Part shown: positions 36,032 to 47,860 of the stretch, in pieces
Position numbering within the stretch: the first letter of the stretch is position 1
Layout: each line of letters starts with the position of its first letter
Origin: Ryuthela nishihirai
Lineage: Eukaryota > Arthropoda > Arachnida > Araneae > Heptathelidae
DNA: 64,000 nt
NCBI GenBank assembly: GCA_038380435.1
Contig: JAWZYU010000013.1
Span: forward strand, 12,723,901 to 12,787,900
Reading direction: 5' to 3'
Made by a program: the position numbers and the translations under genes
Notes under the pieces: generated by a model
The model's input: only the letters and a program-made list of their open reading frames with translations
Databases searched by the model: none
Told to the model about the DNA's origin: nothing

Positions 36032-36418
36032 GTGGGGCGGGGGTGGCTCAATCGGTAGCGCGCCAGACTCGTAATATGTAGTTCCCAGGTTCGAGTCCCA
36101 GCTGGGTCAGCGTTGAGATTTATCTCCGCAAAATTCCCCGCCCTGCCCACGGTCAGTAGGGGACACAGATGGGCTTGGAAAGGCCGCCGTACGTCGGATG
36201 GGACGTTAAGCCGTGGCCCCGTGTGCGGGAGAGCTATACCCTGTGCACGTTAAAGAACACGCTAGATGGCCTTGACGGGAGCCTGCCATCTGCTTCCCAA
36301 CAGCTGTTCCAGTGGGTCCCCTTCTCCAACCTTCTCTGAGCCTTCGGGATCCATGTAACCTGGCCATTTAGCCCATGGTGTGCAAAAAAGTGCCGCTCAG
36401 AGGTAAAACAACCCAACC
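36032..36418 (+). mobile_element. full-length SINE with short target-site duplication
   Basis: Head, body and tail are all present (box A TGGCTCAATCGGTAGCG, box B GGTTCGAGTCC, tail AACAACCCAACC). The matching flank CGTAGTTG at 36024-36031 and 36419-36426 is shorter than for the other copies, probably through later mutation. Confidence 0.93.
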
Positions 36419-36426
36419 CGTAGTTG

Positions 36427-38838
36427 CTTTTGTTTCACTTAGTGTCATCAATGTTCAAATGATCTATCTTCATTCAATTCATACCTGTTAATGCTTTTAG
36501 AATTGAGAAATGTTCCTCTTTAAGTTTTGACAACAGAAGTAAAATTAAGTGCATTTATTTTCATACCAACAATAACCAAATCTAATTATTTTACGAAATA
36601 ATTTAAATTTGAATAAATCATACGCGAGTTAAAAATTGTGAGTTTAATGTTAACCGTTTATTCACGATCTTTAAACCATTCGTTTTGTATTTTTTTTGCC
36701 AATGTAAAAAATAAATTCTTTGGAAGGCATTGCAATGCTGAAACAGTCATTTTAAATACTTACAACTTTCTTAGCCAGAAGACACCCTAACCACAACCAA
36801 TTTATTTATCGCAGTAGAAATTTTATTGAAGAGAAAATCAGCCCCATATTTGTTTAAGAAAACTCTTTCGTTTTTGACGTTTCCTTAATCTTCGGTGCTT
36901 TTCTTTATGACCGGGATGTGTACCTCTTTTCATCGATTAATCTCTCCGAGTGAATCGGTTCGTGGCCCAGCATTAAATTCTTCATTCAGAGCTAATGTGT
37001 TAAGCATTTAAATCCACAAATCCCTCGTAGAACTCGTTTCCCTTTCGCTTGCCTGCGAGATTTTCCCCAACGCGATAACGATGATTGTTTTCCGTTCCTA
37101 ACGCATGACGCAATCACACGAGATTTACTGTGATGTAAGCGTCACGTGAGAACGCTCCGTCAGTTTCTCCATCACGCCCGCTGTAGAGTCGCGCCGAATC
37201 CTTCCCCTCTTGCCAACGGCGCGGAAGACGTAATGGCACGTCGGGGATCTGGTCCTCATCTCCGCGTGCCCTCTTCCTCCTCCTCCTCGTGCGCACACCG
37301 GCAGCAACGAGCCTTGACGGGAGTGGACCCAAACGCTCCCTGTCGCCATGACTACAGACTAGGGCTAAATCCCGAGTTGCATTTCGCGAGCGACCATAAT
37401 GCGGGGCATCCATTTTCCCTCTCCAGCACCAGTTCCGTAATGTCCTCTCCTGGGTCAACCCTTCGCGGTCGCGGTGGGTTGTTACTCTGCACCAGTTGCC
37501 AGATACATAGATGGAGGTGTCCTGGCTCCCTCCGTCCCCAGTGAGGCGGCCCAGATGTGTGGGGATGGCTGTCTCCGCGTGACACAAGAAATGTCATGTT
37601 TACAGCCACTGCGAGCCGAGGGAAGCTGCAAATTTATCTCTTCTTCGACGCGGCGCAATTTCACAGCGGAATGTGACGCATCACGAGCCTCGGAAGTATG
37701 CAGGTTCTTTCTTTTTTTCACGAATCGATTGTATCTCAGTCGTAATGAGGAACGCTTCTTTCTCTGCCGATGATTAACTCCGAAATGGATTTGATAAGAT
37801 ATCGATACATTTTGAAGCAGTTTGCCTCTTCCATTGGTAATTGCTAATTCTATGTTTTTTTTTCCTTTCCATCATTAAAGTATTTTCTTTTTCTTGTTTC
37901 TTAGCCATTTGCCTTCGCATGGAGTTCTTTTCTGTTTTTCTCAATAGATTAAAAGCCAACTTCGAAAGTCAGCCAAATATCGCTCTGGATACTTCTCGCG
38001 TCGTCGAAAAAAATTCCATGACTCTCCGATAAAAGAAAGTTTTTCCACAGACCAACCTTTTTTCGAACAGCTCGTGAGAGTTTTACTTATTTCAGATAAT
38101 GCCGCAGTCGGTGGTGGTGTCTCTTAAGTGGGGAGTTTTATTTTTGAGAAGGGGCATTCGTTCCTCAATTGACACTAACAAAATTTCCCATAATTCCTGC
38201 CTACGCCACTGTTCAGTTTCAGAAATAATGAGTAATTAAGGAAGACAAGTTATATTTATTTATACCTCTCTGGATGAAGGAGTCAATATTTCATCCGTTG
38301 TGTTTTTCTTCTCTCGAGACCTCCCATTGCTCCCACACATTCTCTGTGGGAATTATTTCGCTGACAGATCCCTGCCGATCTTTCGCGGGAAGCTGATGCT
38401 GCAAGAGTCATCGAATCGCTTCGTTTTGTTCCATTAATTCACATTTCATCAATAATTATACTTGGCATCTTAAGAAACAAAATCATCTGCGGAAAAAGGA
38501 AAAGAAATGTGCATTCAAAGAGAAAAAACGATTTCAGGTATTACGATGTCGAATACCAAGGGGCTCTTTATTGCTCGTCCAGGTTTCGGCAAATAAAGTA
38601 AATAACTAGATGGATAACATATCGCCTCTGGCGATCTAGTTATTCGTGAAAGTTTGAAAGAGAATAAAGTTTCATCCTATTTTACAGCAGTCAACAGCTG
38701 AAATTGCAACTGATCGACGATTGAAAAAAATGCAAAAGGTCATATTTTATTAGTACCTATCCAACACAAAAACATTTTTTCATTTATCTCTTAAAACAAA
38801 AAAAAAGTTGGATGTCTGCAGATGGAGAAACCGATAAA
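36427..38838. other. non-coding stretch with a GC-rich block
   Basis: 37100-37700 is GC- and CpG-rich and open on both strands (37114-37587 minus, 37146-37544 plus) without recognisable domains. It may be regulatory. The remainder is AT-rich with nothing recognised. Confidence 0.4.
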
Positions 38839-38844
38839 GAGATG

Positions 38845-39031
38845 AGTAGTATAGTCACATTATACGGTACCCCCACTAGTGCTTTCCCCCTATGACGTCA
38901 CAGGTCACGCCCCCTCCCCCTCCCCCTATGACGTACCCATTACTTCATAGAGGGAGGGGGAGGGGGCGTGGCCTGTGACGACATAGGGGAAAAGCACTAG
39001 TGGGGGTACCGTATAATGTGACTATACTACT
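38845..39031. mobile_element. 187-bp near-perfect palindromic foldback element
   Basis: The whole element is one inverted repeat. The left arm starts AGTAGTATAGTCACATTATA and the right arm ends in its exact reverse complement. Over arms of about 92 bp only about five mismatches occur, around a centre of a few bases. The flank GAGATG at 38839-38844 and 39032-39037 looks like a 6-bp target duplication. The left arm carries TGACGTCA (about 38894), and both arms hold C/G-rich CCCCCTCCCCCT-type tracts. No coding capacity. A foldback MITE is the simplest reading; superfamily unknown. Confidence 0.88.
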
Positions 39032-39037
39032 GAGATG

Positions 39038-40327
39038 GCAAAGGGAAAACATCAGACGGCGTTTGGCCTTAAAACGATTTGAAGTTACATTTTAATCTTT
39101 TTAGGTTCTCTATTTGTTAAAAATATTTAAAATAATCTTTTAATCGTGTTTTGGATTTTTTTTAACATGATTGTGTTTTTCCTACATTAACATCGAAAGA
39201 ATTGAAAAATTTAGGTAACAAGAAACGGAAATATCTGTGGAAAATTCCCAATTGGAGTTCTGAAGAATAAATGGAAACTAATATCTCTAAGAATTTTGAT
39301 CCCATGAGGATAAAATGTGGACTTGTATTAAAGGAAGGAAGATGCTGCAAGACAGTTTTCTCAAAGTAAATCCATATCAGAATGGAAAAACAAATAACTG
39401 TAATGGATCACACCACGTGCCATTTTCTCCTTTGCGCAAACAACGACGCGCATCGACAGAGATTGAAAGCATCGATATAATTAAAGAGATTCGTCCCTTT
39501 GACCACCACGTGATCGTTCAGCGTTCTGGTGGGGCAAAAGGAAAGCGATTGCACCACGTCCACTGCAATGCCACGTGACCCACGGAGACTGCAACGCGAG
39601 AGCGCATCTTTTGCACTTTTTTTATAGATTCTCTTCTGGATGCTTCAAAGAGAGCAAGAATGTCGGACTGTGCTCTAAGAGGTTTTTATTCCGTTGTTAT
39701 TTGTTAGAAAGTCGGAGTTCTTTTCCAACAAGACAAGTCGGAGACACTCGCATTTTGAGGTTCACGAGATTGAAAATTCTTCCCCGCTCCGTTCCCTTTA
39801 GAGGGATGCTCCGACGATCGCCATCTCACTTGACCCCTTCTTCACCTTTAAGTGGATGATCTGTCAGTAACAGAAGTCGAGTGAATCATCCGAACTCTTC
39901 TTACCTCGACCTTTTTTTTTTCCTTTCTACAATTTACTACTGTGACATTGATTTATTTCGGGGAAGTTTCATTTATATCTGGCAATATCTTTCTTCATAA
40001 AACTTACCTTTATCTGTTTAATAAATATTAATGATTATCAGCTTGAATAATTATGTAACTCTTTGATTTTTACTGCATCAGTGGAAAGAAAAATCCTCCC
40101 TGCCATATTCAAAAGCTGCAACTAATCAGAGAGTGTTTTCCATTTCCCATCGCTCGTGCTTCTCTTCACCTTCAAAATCCGACGATTTCAAATTGGCCAC
40201 TTCATATTCTCCTTTCTTGCAAACTCTCCCTTTCATCTTGCCTGCAAAGAGTTCGCTCAATTGGTGGACTGCCAACAGGAGGAACCGGATGTGTCGATTG
40301 ATTGATTGTTCGAATCTCCTCTGCGCC
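39038..40327. other. AT-rich non-coding stretch
   Basis: Only short frames, none recognised. Confidence 0.5.
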
Positions 40328-40988
40328 TGCGTCGACATTTTCTCCTGTAATCCCCGCCCCGATTGAGAAAGGAAATAACGGTGGCCTTGGAAGGGCAATC
40401 GCCGTCCGTACAATGTTATGTTATGCCGTGGTCTCGTAGGCAGGGGGCGGGGGTGGCTCAGTCGGTAGCGCGCCAGGCTCGTAATCTGCAGTTCCCAGGT
40501 TCGAGTCCCAGCTGGGTCAGCGTTGAGATTTATCTCCGCAAAATTCCCCGCCCTGCCCACGGTCAGTAGGGGACACCGATGGGCTTGGAAAGGCCGCCGT
40601 CCGTCGGATGGGACGTTAAGCCGTGGCCCGTGTGCGGGAGAGCCATACCCTGTGCACGTTAAAGAACACGCTGGATGGCCTTGACGGGAGGCTACCATCT
40701 GTCTCCCAACAGCTGTTCCAGTGGGTCCCCTCCCCCAACCTTCTCTGAGCCTTCGGGATCCTTGTGACCTGGCCATTTAGCCCATGGTGTGCAAAAAAGT
40801 GCCGTTCAGAGGTAAAACAACCCAACCCAACTCGTAGGCAGGAAAACTATACTCCTGTATACGAGTCAGAGAACAAAATGGCGCGACATCTGTCTCCTAA
40901 CAGTTGTGAATCCATTTACCCAGCTTCCTTGTGACCTGGTCTTTTAGCCCATTGTGTGCACAGGAGTAGCGCTCAGGGGAAACGCTTC
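40328..40988 (+). mobile_element. old SINE copy split by a younger one
   Basis: The left part (40328-40444) follows the SINE body from GCGTCGACATTTTCTCC through GCCTTGGAAGGGC and CGCCGTCCGT to GCCGTGGTCTCG. The right part (40843-40988) resumes with GAGTCAGAGAACA, CATCTGTCTCCTAACAG, CTTGTGACCTGGTC and GTGTGCACAGGAGTAGCGCT. The interruption is the intact SINE at 40445-40830 plus its target duplication. The old copy is much more diverged, as expected, and lacks a recognisable head. Confidence 0.85.
40445..40830 (+). mobile_element. full-length SINE nested in an older SINE
   Basis: Complete head (TGGCTCAGTCGGTAGCG, GGTTCGAGTCC), body and tail. The direct repeat CTCGTAGGCAGG lies at 40433-40444 and 40831-40842. 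The target sequence belongs to the central body of an older copy of the same family, giving a relative age for the two insertions. Confidence 0.96.
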
Positions 40989-42861
40989 CCTACCTCCCTC
41001 AGATGGTCTTCGAACTATCTGAAAGCTAACTAAAATGGGTGTAATGCCACGATTCATTATCAATTTAAATTGAAAAAATGCTATCGCATTGTGGATTAAA
41101 AGTGGACTCAAATAATCCATGGATAAAATCGGCATTTTTCATAATTCTTAAATAATACTTAAGAATGAAATATTAATACTTTTAATCTAACGATAGTTGC
41201 ATTGTTGTTATGCTACTAATTATACAAAGCAATAATTGCAAAATTAAAGAAACTCTAGAGTCGGAATTCGTCTTTGAAAGTGATCTCTGTTGCAATGCGT
41301 TCGCTTCCATATTGCGGATAATAATTTGATCCCAAAGGAATTCAACATTACTTTCGCAGCTGACTTCTATGATCATTCGCAGATTCTTATTTCCCTCTCC
41401 AGAGTTTAACATCGTCGTTTGAAATTTCCGTTTTCTTAATTTATTAAATATTTTTAGTATTCTGGAAAATGATATTTTTTCATTTTTTTCACTCTTCGAA
41501 CGAATAGTTGACGAATTGAATAAAATTTCCTTTCGTCCATTCATTTAACAAGTTGGCATTTCTTAACGCGTCGCGTCTCTTCAGCTGTAAAGTCAATGTT
41601 TGCATCCCTTAGCAGTCGCTGAACGCACTCCTCATCCTGGTACGTCTTCGAGGATTTCTTCTCTCCCAAGGGAATATCCTTCGGATCGGAATGAGAAACG
41701 CTTCCTCTCTGTACAGAGACGGAATCACTAATAGGCTAAAAATGGCATTTCGGAACAAATTGCAATTCAAAATGAATATTTAATTTCATTTTGAAGATGC
41801 GACATGAAAACTTCTCGCTCTACAATCTGACTTTAATTGGTAATGATAAAAATATCTCGTTTTTCTTCGTTAGGAAAGAGGGTTGGAAGAAAAGAAGAAA
41901 CTTCTGTTTAAACCTTGTCCGACAACTCCGAATGTAAGAGAGAGAAAGAGATTGTGATGATCCCCCCCCCCCCCTCAATAAGCAAGGGTCCTTTTTCTTT
42001 CCGCGGATGATTTGCAAAAGAAAAACAGCCAGCCAAGATGGTCGGTTCTTTATATGCCTCGTGGACTGCTGGATAAAAGAAAGGCTCTGTGTAAACACGG
42101 CTATCTTCCGTTCGCAGTGTGCGAGGCGTTGTCTCCACACTCCATGCCCGTCTCTTCCATGTCTTCCCCTCTCCTCTGCACTCTTCTGTTGGCATCCATA
42201 ATTCATCAGCAACCATCTGTCGGCTTTATCCCCACCCGACCTCGGTCTCTCACGTGCTGGGGCACGGACCCAACATTTTCGTGTCGTCTCTCCTGACCTT
42301 TAACCTGGCGACCAATAATCTTCTTCGAAATACAACACGCGGATGCTTGAATTAAAGCATAACGTTTTTCTGCTCCATCGCCACCAGGGGAGCAATCAAA
42401 GAGAAGATGATTCTTCCTCTTCGGTGAAGAAGTGATCGCGGCGGTGGCATCACAGCCAATAAGAAATCGACTTCGCAGAATTTCGAATGGTGAGTCTTAA
42501 TTTGATTATTTGTTTTAATTGAGGTCGAAGAGATTGCTGAAAAAAGCCTTTACAACGAAAATAGAAGATTCCAGGAAAAATTGGTCGTTCCACATTTAGG
42601 CCAAAAAACAAAGCATTAAAATGAGGAGAGTGAAAAAAAGCAAAGCTAGAAGCAGCTGAAATGATAGGTTCAGATTGGAATAGCTTTTGAATACTGAATC
42701 AAATATTATATTTGAATTTATACTGGTTTACAAGGTTTTTATAACATGAACAATTGTAGCTGCCTTTACTTATTTTTCAGGGGCTGATTTCAGATCTGGC
42801 CTTAAAAAACGACTAGCACGTCACGTTTTTATGCTATTGGTCATTTTGACTCCTATTAAGA
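40989..42861. other. non-coding stretch
   Basis: A 13-base C run lies at 41962-41974. The GC-richer part at about 42030-42330 is open on both strands but without domains. Nothing else is supported. Confidence 0.45.
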
Positions 42862-42900
42862 TCTTCCTATACCAACACCTCCAGGCAACTGGGAGGATAC
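42862..42900 (+). pseudogene. small duplicate of the 43.4-kb coding segment
   Basis: GATCTTCCTATACCAACACC followed by TCCAGGCAACTGGGAGGA is nearly the same as 43436-43473 inside the decayed gene downstream (there TCTAACCAACTGGGAGGA). It is therefore a stray piece of the same coding sequence placed before the gene's own start, from a second copy or an internal duplication. Confidence 0.7.
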
Positions 42901-43049
42901 TAGATATTTTACTTACTGTGGCTGGCAACACTGATTGCCAAGTGGGAGAAAACGTGTAACAGTAACCTAACCTCAGATTATCATTCTTATTGTTTTCATT
43001 GCAGTAGGAACACGTGCTGTACGTTGAAGAGTGAATTTTTGGTGTTTAA

Positions 43050-44590
43050 ATGGCACAAAAGGTAGCGTCGCGGATGTGTTAATGTGCCAGATAAGTTTTC
43101 TTGTGTGTGTGGAAATTATAAAGTCCCAGGGTCGTTCTTTGACAAATATTGTGAAGAAAGCCCATAACTTGAATTTTGGATGTCATGTTGGAGATCAGGA
43201 CAAAACATGGGCTCCACATGTGTGCTGCATTTCGTGTGCTTTGTTGGCCTGAGTGAATGGTTGAAAGGTAAGACAATGCCCTTTGCAGTTCCAATGGTTT
43301 GGCGTGAGACAACTAGTCACTTGCATGATTGCTATTTTTGTTTAACTAAAGTGCCGGGCTTTTCAAAAAAGAACAAAAACAAAATACAATATCCAAATGT
43401 GCCTTCAGCCACAAGGCCAGTTCCTCAAGGAGAAGATCTTCCTATACCAACACCTCTAACCAACTGGGAGGAGATGGATTCACATTCATCAGAAGAAGAC
43501 TTTGAGGCACATACAGATCCTGATCCTATATACACCCCTAAAAAGTTAGACGAGCCTCATCTGATTCAGCAAAATGAACTAAATGATCTTGTTCGAGACC
43601 TAGGACTTTCTAAACAACAAGCTGAGGTTTTAGGTTCAAGACTTCAAGAGTGAAATCTTCTGGCCAAGGGTACCAGAATTTCTCTGTTCAGAAAGAGAAA
43701 TTTGGCTTTATCTGCTTATTACGAAATGCAAGATGATTTGTGTTTCTGTACATATTTCAGGGCTGATGGAAGAAATTGGAACAACTCACGACCCAAAGGA
43801 AAGCGTCTATTTATAGATTCGTCAAAATTCAGCTTAAAAGCTGTCCTTTTGCATAAAGGAAATCAAACCTTCCATTCCAGTGACACATGCTGTGGAAATG
43901 AAGGAAACTTGTGAAAGCTGTTTTCTGTGTTTGTGGGACAGTAGGGCCAGAACGGAACACTACAAAACAAAAGACTGGCCCAAAAGAGATGTTTGTATTC
44001 CTGGAAAGAGTAATGTGAGGTATAAGCCTCTAGTTGACCCTTTGATGTTCTGCTCCCACCACTACACATCAGACTAGGGCTTATGAAAAACTTTATAAAG
44101 GCTATGGACAAAACTGGTAAAGGGTTTTTGCACTTGAAGGAAAAATTTCCAAAACTAAGTGATGCCAAACTCAAATAAGAGATTTGTTGGTCCTCAGATC
44201 AGGAAGCTACTGAATGATACTCTCTTCAAAGAAAAACTGAATATGAAGGAGCACGCTGCATGGAAATCCTTCACGTCTGTGGTTCAGGGTTTTCTGGGGA
44301 ATCACAAAGAGATAAACTACCATCAACTCATTCAAGATCTTCTTAAAAACTTGGCTGCCAATGTCTCTGAAGATCCATTTCTTGCACTTGTATCTCGACG
44401 TCTTTCCCAAGAACTTAGGAGTTGTCTGGGATGAGCAAGGGAAAAGATTTCACCAGGATATCTGAACCATGGAGGAGAGATACCAAGGTAGGTGGTATCT
44501 AGCAATGATGAGTGACTACTGCTGGTTCTTGCAGAAGGAAAATACTTCAGCACGTAAAAGACAAAAATTAACTTCTTGTAAGTATAAAAG
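43050..44590 (+). pseudogene. decayed copy of an uncharacterised, transposon-linked animal protein family
   Basis: Successive plus-strand frames give an ordered series of segments: MAQKVASR (43050), NVPDKFSCVCGNYKV (43081), CHVGDQDKTWAPHVCC (about 43180), DCYFCLTKVPGF (about 43327), DLGLSKQQAEVLGSRLQ (43600-43650), RLFIDSSKFSLKAVLLHKGN (about 43803), CFLCLWDSRA (about 43920), GLMKNFIKAMDKTGKGF (about 44080), RKLLNDTLFKEKLN (44200), FLGNHKEINYHQLIQDLL (about 44292), and finally RFHQDI with ERYQGRW (about 44444-44493). I recognise this order from uncharacterised proteins that occur in many copies in arthropod and cnidarian genomes. The function is unknown. Lesions include frame changes near 43079, 43125, 43250, 43870, 44050, 44155 and 44360-44400, a tryptophan-to-TGA change at 43651, and an apparent deletion of some tens of residues near 43915. 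It is non-functional. The family call is from memory. Confidence 0.8.
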
Positions 44591-44939
44591 ATCCTTACCC
44601 ATGTTTTCTTATTTTGTGTTTCAATATTATTTCATTTGTTACTTTATGTTCAGTGGTCTGGAACTATATTTTTTCTAATTTGTTTCACTGTAATCATGTA
44701 ATTAATTAATGAGTTTTAAGTTGCAATTTAATAAAATAGTCACATTTATTTTCATTTCCCAGATATGCATGAAATTTGAAATACATCAATTCATAATTTG
44801 AAAAAAAACTTTACGTATTGCAGATTTTTCACAGCCATATTTGAATTCAGCACCCCAAAATTAGTTAAAAAACATCCTATTTGACCAATGTTATAAAAAA
44901 CGTTTTGATTCGTTGTCTAGTGTTATTATTTGTAATTCA
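44591..44939. other. AT-rich 3' flank of the pseudogene
   Basis: No inverted-repeat partner for an element end could be recognised here. Confidence 0.45.
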
Positions 44940-45115
44940 AAAATATAAAACTCATTATCTAAGGGACCTGGGTTCGAGTCCCGGGTAAGGCATGGATGTG
45001 TGTGTCGTTTTTCTGCTGAGGTCCTGCCATCCTCTCAGATCTTCTACTATGGCATATAAACTGACAGGCTCCTGTGACAAGCAGCTGCTTTAAGGGGGTA
45101 TTTTTATTATTTAAA
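44940..45115 (+). mobile_element. second SINE family, plus strand
   Basis: A tRNA-like part with box B inside GGACCTGGGTTCGAGTCCCG, then GGCATGGATGTGTGTGTC, GCTGAGGTCCTGCCATCCT, GGCTCCTGTGACAAGCAGCT and an AT-rich end GGTATTTTTATTATTTAA. Box A is not clear, so the 5' end may be truncated or diverged. The partner copy is at 23262-23410 on the other strand. Confidence 0.8.
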
Positions 45116-47573
45116 GAAAACATTAATATTAGATTAGATTAAAAAAAATCATCAGAAGCAACGGAGTAGCATTAAATTGAATGAATTACCAATTCATTTC
45201 AGAATTTAAATGTCAATATTCGAAAAATAATTGCATTAGAGTAAATTTTAGAAAAGCGGAAAATAGAAATTTCTAAGATTAATGAGAAATGGAATATGGC
45301 TTGTACGACATGCATTTGAAAAGTATGGAAGAAAATTAGATTTCTATTTCCACTTCTGAATAGGTCACATGATCAGGCTTTGCAATATTTATAAATCATT
45401 AAAATTATCGTTAATTATTTATTTAAATTACTTCGTTGTTTTTACAAAATTTATTAGATAAAATGAAGATCAGTTAACTCATTGCGATGGCCATTTCATC
45501 CGTCAAATTGCCAAAATATCGTGAGCAAGAGGCCAAATATCGATCCCAGCGTTATTTCCTTCTGCAGTGACGTCTTCCCACAATCCCCCCCCCCTCTCTT
45601 CCTATTACCCCAAAATGCTCTCCATCTCTTTATCTCGCTGTTCAATTTAGAGAAAAAAAAACGACAAATATGATTTCGAAAACGTTCCTTTTTTGTTTTG
45701 CGAAATCGGCAATTTCTTGCGACCTGCCTGCGCTCACCTATTTCTTCTTCTTTACCTTTCGAAAACCTTCTCTTTTTCTGATAGGATTATTATCGAAGTG
45801 AAAATCAAACTGGGCGCACGAGGCTAGAAATAAAGGAAGCAGCTAGTGCTTTCGATATCCCTTCTCGAAACTTCCTAGTAAGACGATATATTTCCCATCA
45901 TTCTCTCCGTTACTCATTAATTAAGTTCCAAAAGGTATCCTCTTTTTATTTTATTCTTTCCGCAGCTAGGCAATCCCCTTCAAGAGCCAAGTGGCGGGAA
46001 TGTGGGCTCATTGTGCGATTTTATTGCCAACTTGCCGTCTCTCTATCTCCTTCCTTCACTACATCCTTATTTCGATTCGTAGTGTTATCGGAGATCTCTT
46101 TACAAACAGATCAACAAACGTTATCCGAGAGTGCGCAATCGCTTCACGGAATGGAAACAACTTCTGCTGCTCTTATTCTTTTCGTCGTTGCTATGCAACA
46201 GAGTGAAGTGGAACGAAAGGTGAGGAAGGTTCACCTGAAAGGATTTTCCGTTCGGTTCAGTACGGATAAGGCTCAATTCCACTTATTTTCCGAAAGAATC
46301 TGATTTTAATGGTTGTTTAAGTGGTTGTCGTCATCACACAATAGTCGGAAACCTTCCTTTGTAATCGTTTCTTTCATTGCATTCACGTGCTTCGCAGTTC
46401 GTAAAACTCAAAGGAAAGATGACGCTCAACTCGATTCTAATGATTCACTTTTGTCTTATCGAATGCCGGACGAAAGACGATTCGATCTCGTGCGACAAAC
46501 AAGAATTCCTCGCAAACATTTACATCTGGAACGAGAGTTCTTCATTGCTCGTGCTGCAGCAACTGCTCTCTCTTCAAGAACTGTTGAAAGAGTTTAAAAA
46601 TAATCCAATATGTGCTCACTAAGCATCCAATGCTTGCTTTACAGAACATCAATACATAACTGCGTGTAAATGAAGCATCTTCGCTTATTACGTAGGAAAA
46701 GGCAAATTGTTCTCCAGCGTTGTACGCATGATGCTAACTGACCTTTTATTTGAAGTGAGCGCCGCGTTGCAGGCTTTTCAGCAATCCTTCGTTCAAAGGA
46801 GACTTGCTTCAAGAGTTTCCGCTCCCCGGTTTTCCAGTCTCTCCCACCTTAAGCTTAATGAACCCCCTTGCATCTCTCCCCCACCCGCCATCACTTTCCC
46901 TCCTCCTCCTCCTCCTCTTCCTCCATCAGAGTGCCCAAGGGTGTTAGATCTTCCACTCCACCAGCTATCAGCTCACCTTTCTACCACCTCGGCCCCTCCC
47001 CGTTCCCTTTTCTCGTTCAGCTAACGAACGACGGTGTCGACTCTGCCGTCAGCGCGCCTCCCCTCCCTAATCCAACAGATTGCTCCGGGTGTCTTGGAGA
47101 CTTTCCAGGCGAGCAGATATCAGCGCCATAAATAATGTTTGCTCGCAACTCCCTGAGCGGCAGGATCTGTGCAAAAGATTCCGACCGTTTTTCCAACCAA
47201 TAAAATTCCGTTTAAGCGTGTGTGTAAGACAGAGAGTTTATTAATAAACACAGCTGACGGCCGATCTCGTTCCTCCGTCCCAACTTAATTGGCTCCGTGC
47301 TCATCATTACGGAAGGGGGCACGTGTCTCTGATGGCTTCCCATCATCCTAAGGGCGATGGAGGAGGGAGGGGGGGGGCACTTTCTGACTTCAGATCGATC
47401 TCGGAAGCGAATGCCGATCTCTAGGAGCAAAAACCTTTCTTCAGAGAAGTTGATAATGTTGAACTCGAAACAGCGAAAATGATTCCTTGAAAGTTCAGAG
47501 GTCACAGAGAAGGACTTTTGATAGACTTTTTTAGGGCAGAGAGAGATTCTGCATTTCTGTTGCTTTTTATCGT
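45116..47573. other. non-coding stretch
   Basis: The GC-rich part at about 46740-47120 contains a CCTCCTCCT microsatellite. Short frames only. No gene. Confidence 0.45.
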
Positions 47574-47860
47574 AATAAACAAAGAAGGGTTTCATTTGAA
47601 ACGGAATAGGCAAGTTGAATAATCCTTTTGCTTTAAAAATAAAACAGGCAAGCAGAATAGATCTTTTATTTGAAACTAACCATGGAAAAAACTGGAAAAA
47701 CAAACATTCCTAAACTGATTAGAATTCAAATTCTCTTTTTTTAATTTGAAATGGCTTCCTTGAACAGAACAGACCTTTTATTTAATTTAAAATTAGAGAG
47801 AAAAATCCATTGCATCACAAAATAATTTCTCATTATATTCTGAGCGTTTTTTTTTTTTGG
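47574..47860 (+). repeat. direct duplication, left copy
   Basis: This segment, beginning AATAAACAAAGAAGGGTTTC and containing AACTAACCATGGAAAAAACT, recurs at 49467-49734 in the same orientation, about 1.9 kb away, with identity high enough to read by eye. It is AT-rich and non-coding. No terminal repeats or flanking duplication were recognised, so it may be a local duplication or an unknown element. Confidence 0.93.

Noticed and set aside
37114..37587. 157-codon minus-strand and 132-codon plus-strand frames
   Set aside because: They overlap each other in a GC-rich block and neither shows a family motif.
40126..40776. 216-codon minus-strand open frame
   Set aside because: Most of it is the antisense of a SINE. 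Similar frames recur at the other SINE copies (6384-6710, 30216-30509, 31399-31689, 36234-36416).
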